From NCBI GenBank assembly GCA_027028805.1, contig JALVHX010000073.1, forward strand, positions 1 through 5,266: DNA of 5,266 nucleotides. Reading direction: 5' to 3'. Source of the stretch: Desulfurococcales archaeon (lineage in GTDB: Archaea; Thermoproteota; Thermoprotei_A; Sulfolobales; Desulfurococcaceae). The notes below the pieces were generated by a model. It searched no databases. It was not told where the DNA came from and saw nothing but the letters and a program-made list of their open reading frames with translations. A program made the translations under genes and the position numbers. Positions 5,007-5,266 of the stretch are shown here, one piece after another. Each line of letters starts with the position of its first letter. Within the stretch, counting starts at the first letter, position 1.

Positions 5007-5266
5007 TCAACGGCACCCACCCAGCACTATCTCGAGATAAGTCTCATCGACTATAACAGCCCTTCCCCTGAAAGCCCTCACCGCCTCCTCTATATCCTCT
5101 ATCGAACCCTCTACCTCAAGGTAGATGGCCCCTCCACATGTGGCCAACGTGTCTATCGATGCCTCGGTGTCTCCCTTTTTATATAGACGTCTCTTCTTCT
5201 CAACGAGGGCCACGGGGCTAAACCCGAGCCTTGCCAGGAGCTCGGCCGCGGCATCATAGCTGTCTA
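5007..5266 (-). CDS. CYTH-domain protein, class IV adenylyl cyclase/triphosphatase-like (5' part outside window)
   Basis: The frame is open from the right edge to the TGA at 5007-5009, giving the last 85 residues. A GTG at 5213 could be mistaken for the start of a 68-residue protein, but the frame and the family match continue upstream of it, with LLARLGFSPV preceding VEKKRRLY. The order is characteristic of the CYTH (CyaB/thiamine triphosphatase) superfamily: an LGF-x-P-V segment (visible residues 13-18), basic K-K-R-R-L-Y (23-28), a short turn, then a strand with D38 and L-E-V-E (49-52) corresponding to the family's LD-x-V-x2-LG-x-F-x-EIE. The family acts on triphosphate substrates with basic residues holding the phosphates and acidic ones the metal. 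The N-terminal ExExK signature, which would confirm it, is off the window. Archaeal members are usually about 170-190 residues. First visible gene of the CYTH-Nudix-Cas4-like operon. Confidence 0.75.
   Translation of the reverse strand, partial: DSYDAAAELLARLGFSPVALVEKKRRLYKKGDTEASIDTLATCGGAIYLEVEGSIEDIEEAVRAFRGRAVIVDETYLEIVLGGCR

Noticed and set aside
4646..5056. Long open frames on both strands overlapping the Nudix gene
   Set aside because: Their translations are rich in Arg, Pro, Ser and Gly as expected from GC-rich shadow frames; only the Nudix frame has a recognisable domain.
5007..5213. A complete 68-residue small protein starting at GTG 5213
   Set aside because: The same frame is open to the window edge and the upstream residues continue the CYTH pattern, so this is the C-terminal part of a longer gene.

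Overview
The window looks like chromosomal DNA from a hyperthermophilic crenarchaeon (Thermoproteota), probably of the Desulfurococcales/Pyrodictiaceae type. The signs are a CTP-dependent riboflavin kinase found only in archaea, archaeal TATA-like boxes close upstream of genes, purine-rich Shine-Dalgarno sequences with several GTG starts, heavy use of AGG/AGA and ATA codons, and a stand-alone Cas4-type iron-sulfur nuclease of the crenarchaeal kind. The lineage is an inference from gene content; no rRNA or tRNA is present to confirm it.

Layout. Positions 1-1057 (minus strand) hold the N-terminal 352 residues of a secreted, N-glycosylation-rich protein made of repeated segments of about 50-57 residues, probably a beta-propeller; it runs off the left edge. 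A divergent, AT-rich promoter region (1058-1282) separates it from ribK on the plus strand (1283-1672). After a possible 3' hairpin and a GC-rich, possibly structured leader (about 1673-1917) comes a 316-residue cysteine-free, mostly helical protein I do not recognise (1918-2868). A 200-base intergenic stretch carries the promoter for uppP/bacA (3069-3857), a membrane polyprenyl-diphosphate phosphatase. This gene converges on, and overlaps by 18 bases, the last gene of a minus-strand operon. In transcription order the operon is a CYTH-domain protein (class IV adenylyl cyclase/triphosphatase-like, entering from the right edge), a Nudix hydrolase and a Cas4-like exonuclease, with junctions of only a few bases.

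How the genes fit together. RibK makes FMN. UppP probably recycles the polyprenyl carrier lipid used for protein glycosylation, which would suit a cell that makes surface proteins such as the one at the left edge, but the two are not linked as an operon. The CYTH-Nudix-Cas4-like cluster joins two phosphoanhydride/triphosphate-handling domains to a Cas4-family DNA nuclease without any CRISPR array or other cas gene in view, and is the most interesting functional grouping. A perfect 10-bp tandem duplication sits exactly at the Nudix/Cas4-like junction. It creates the Nudix stop codon and doubles the ribosome-binding site; with one copy the two reading frames would be continuous.

No insertion sequence, CRISPR array, tRNA, rRNA or attachment site was seen.
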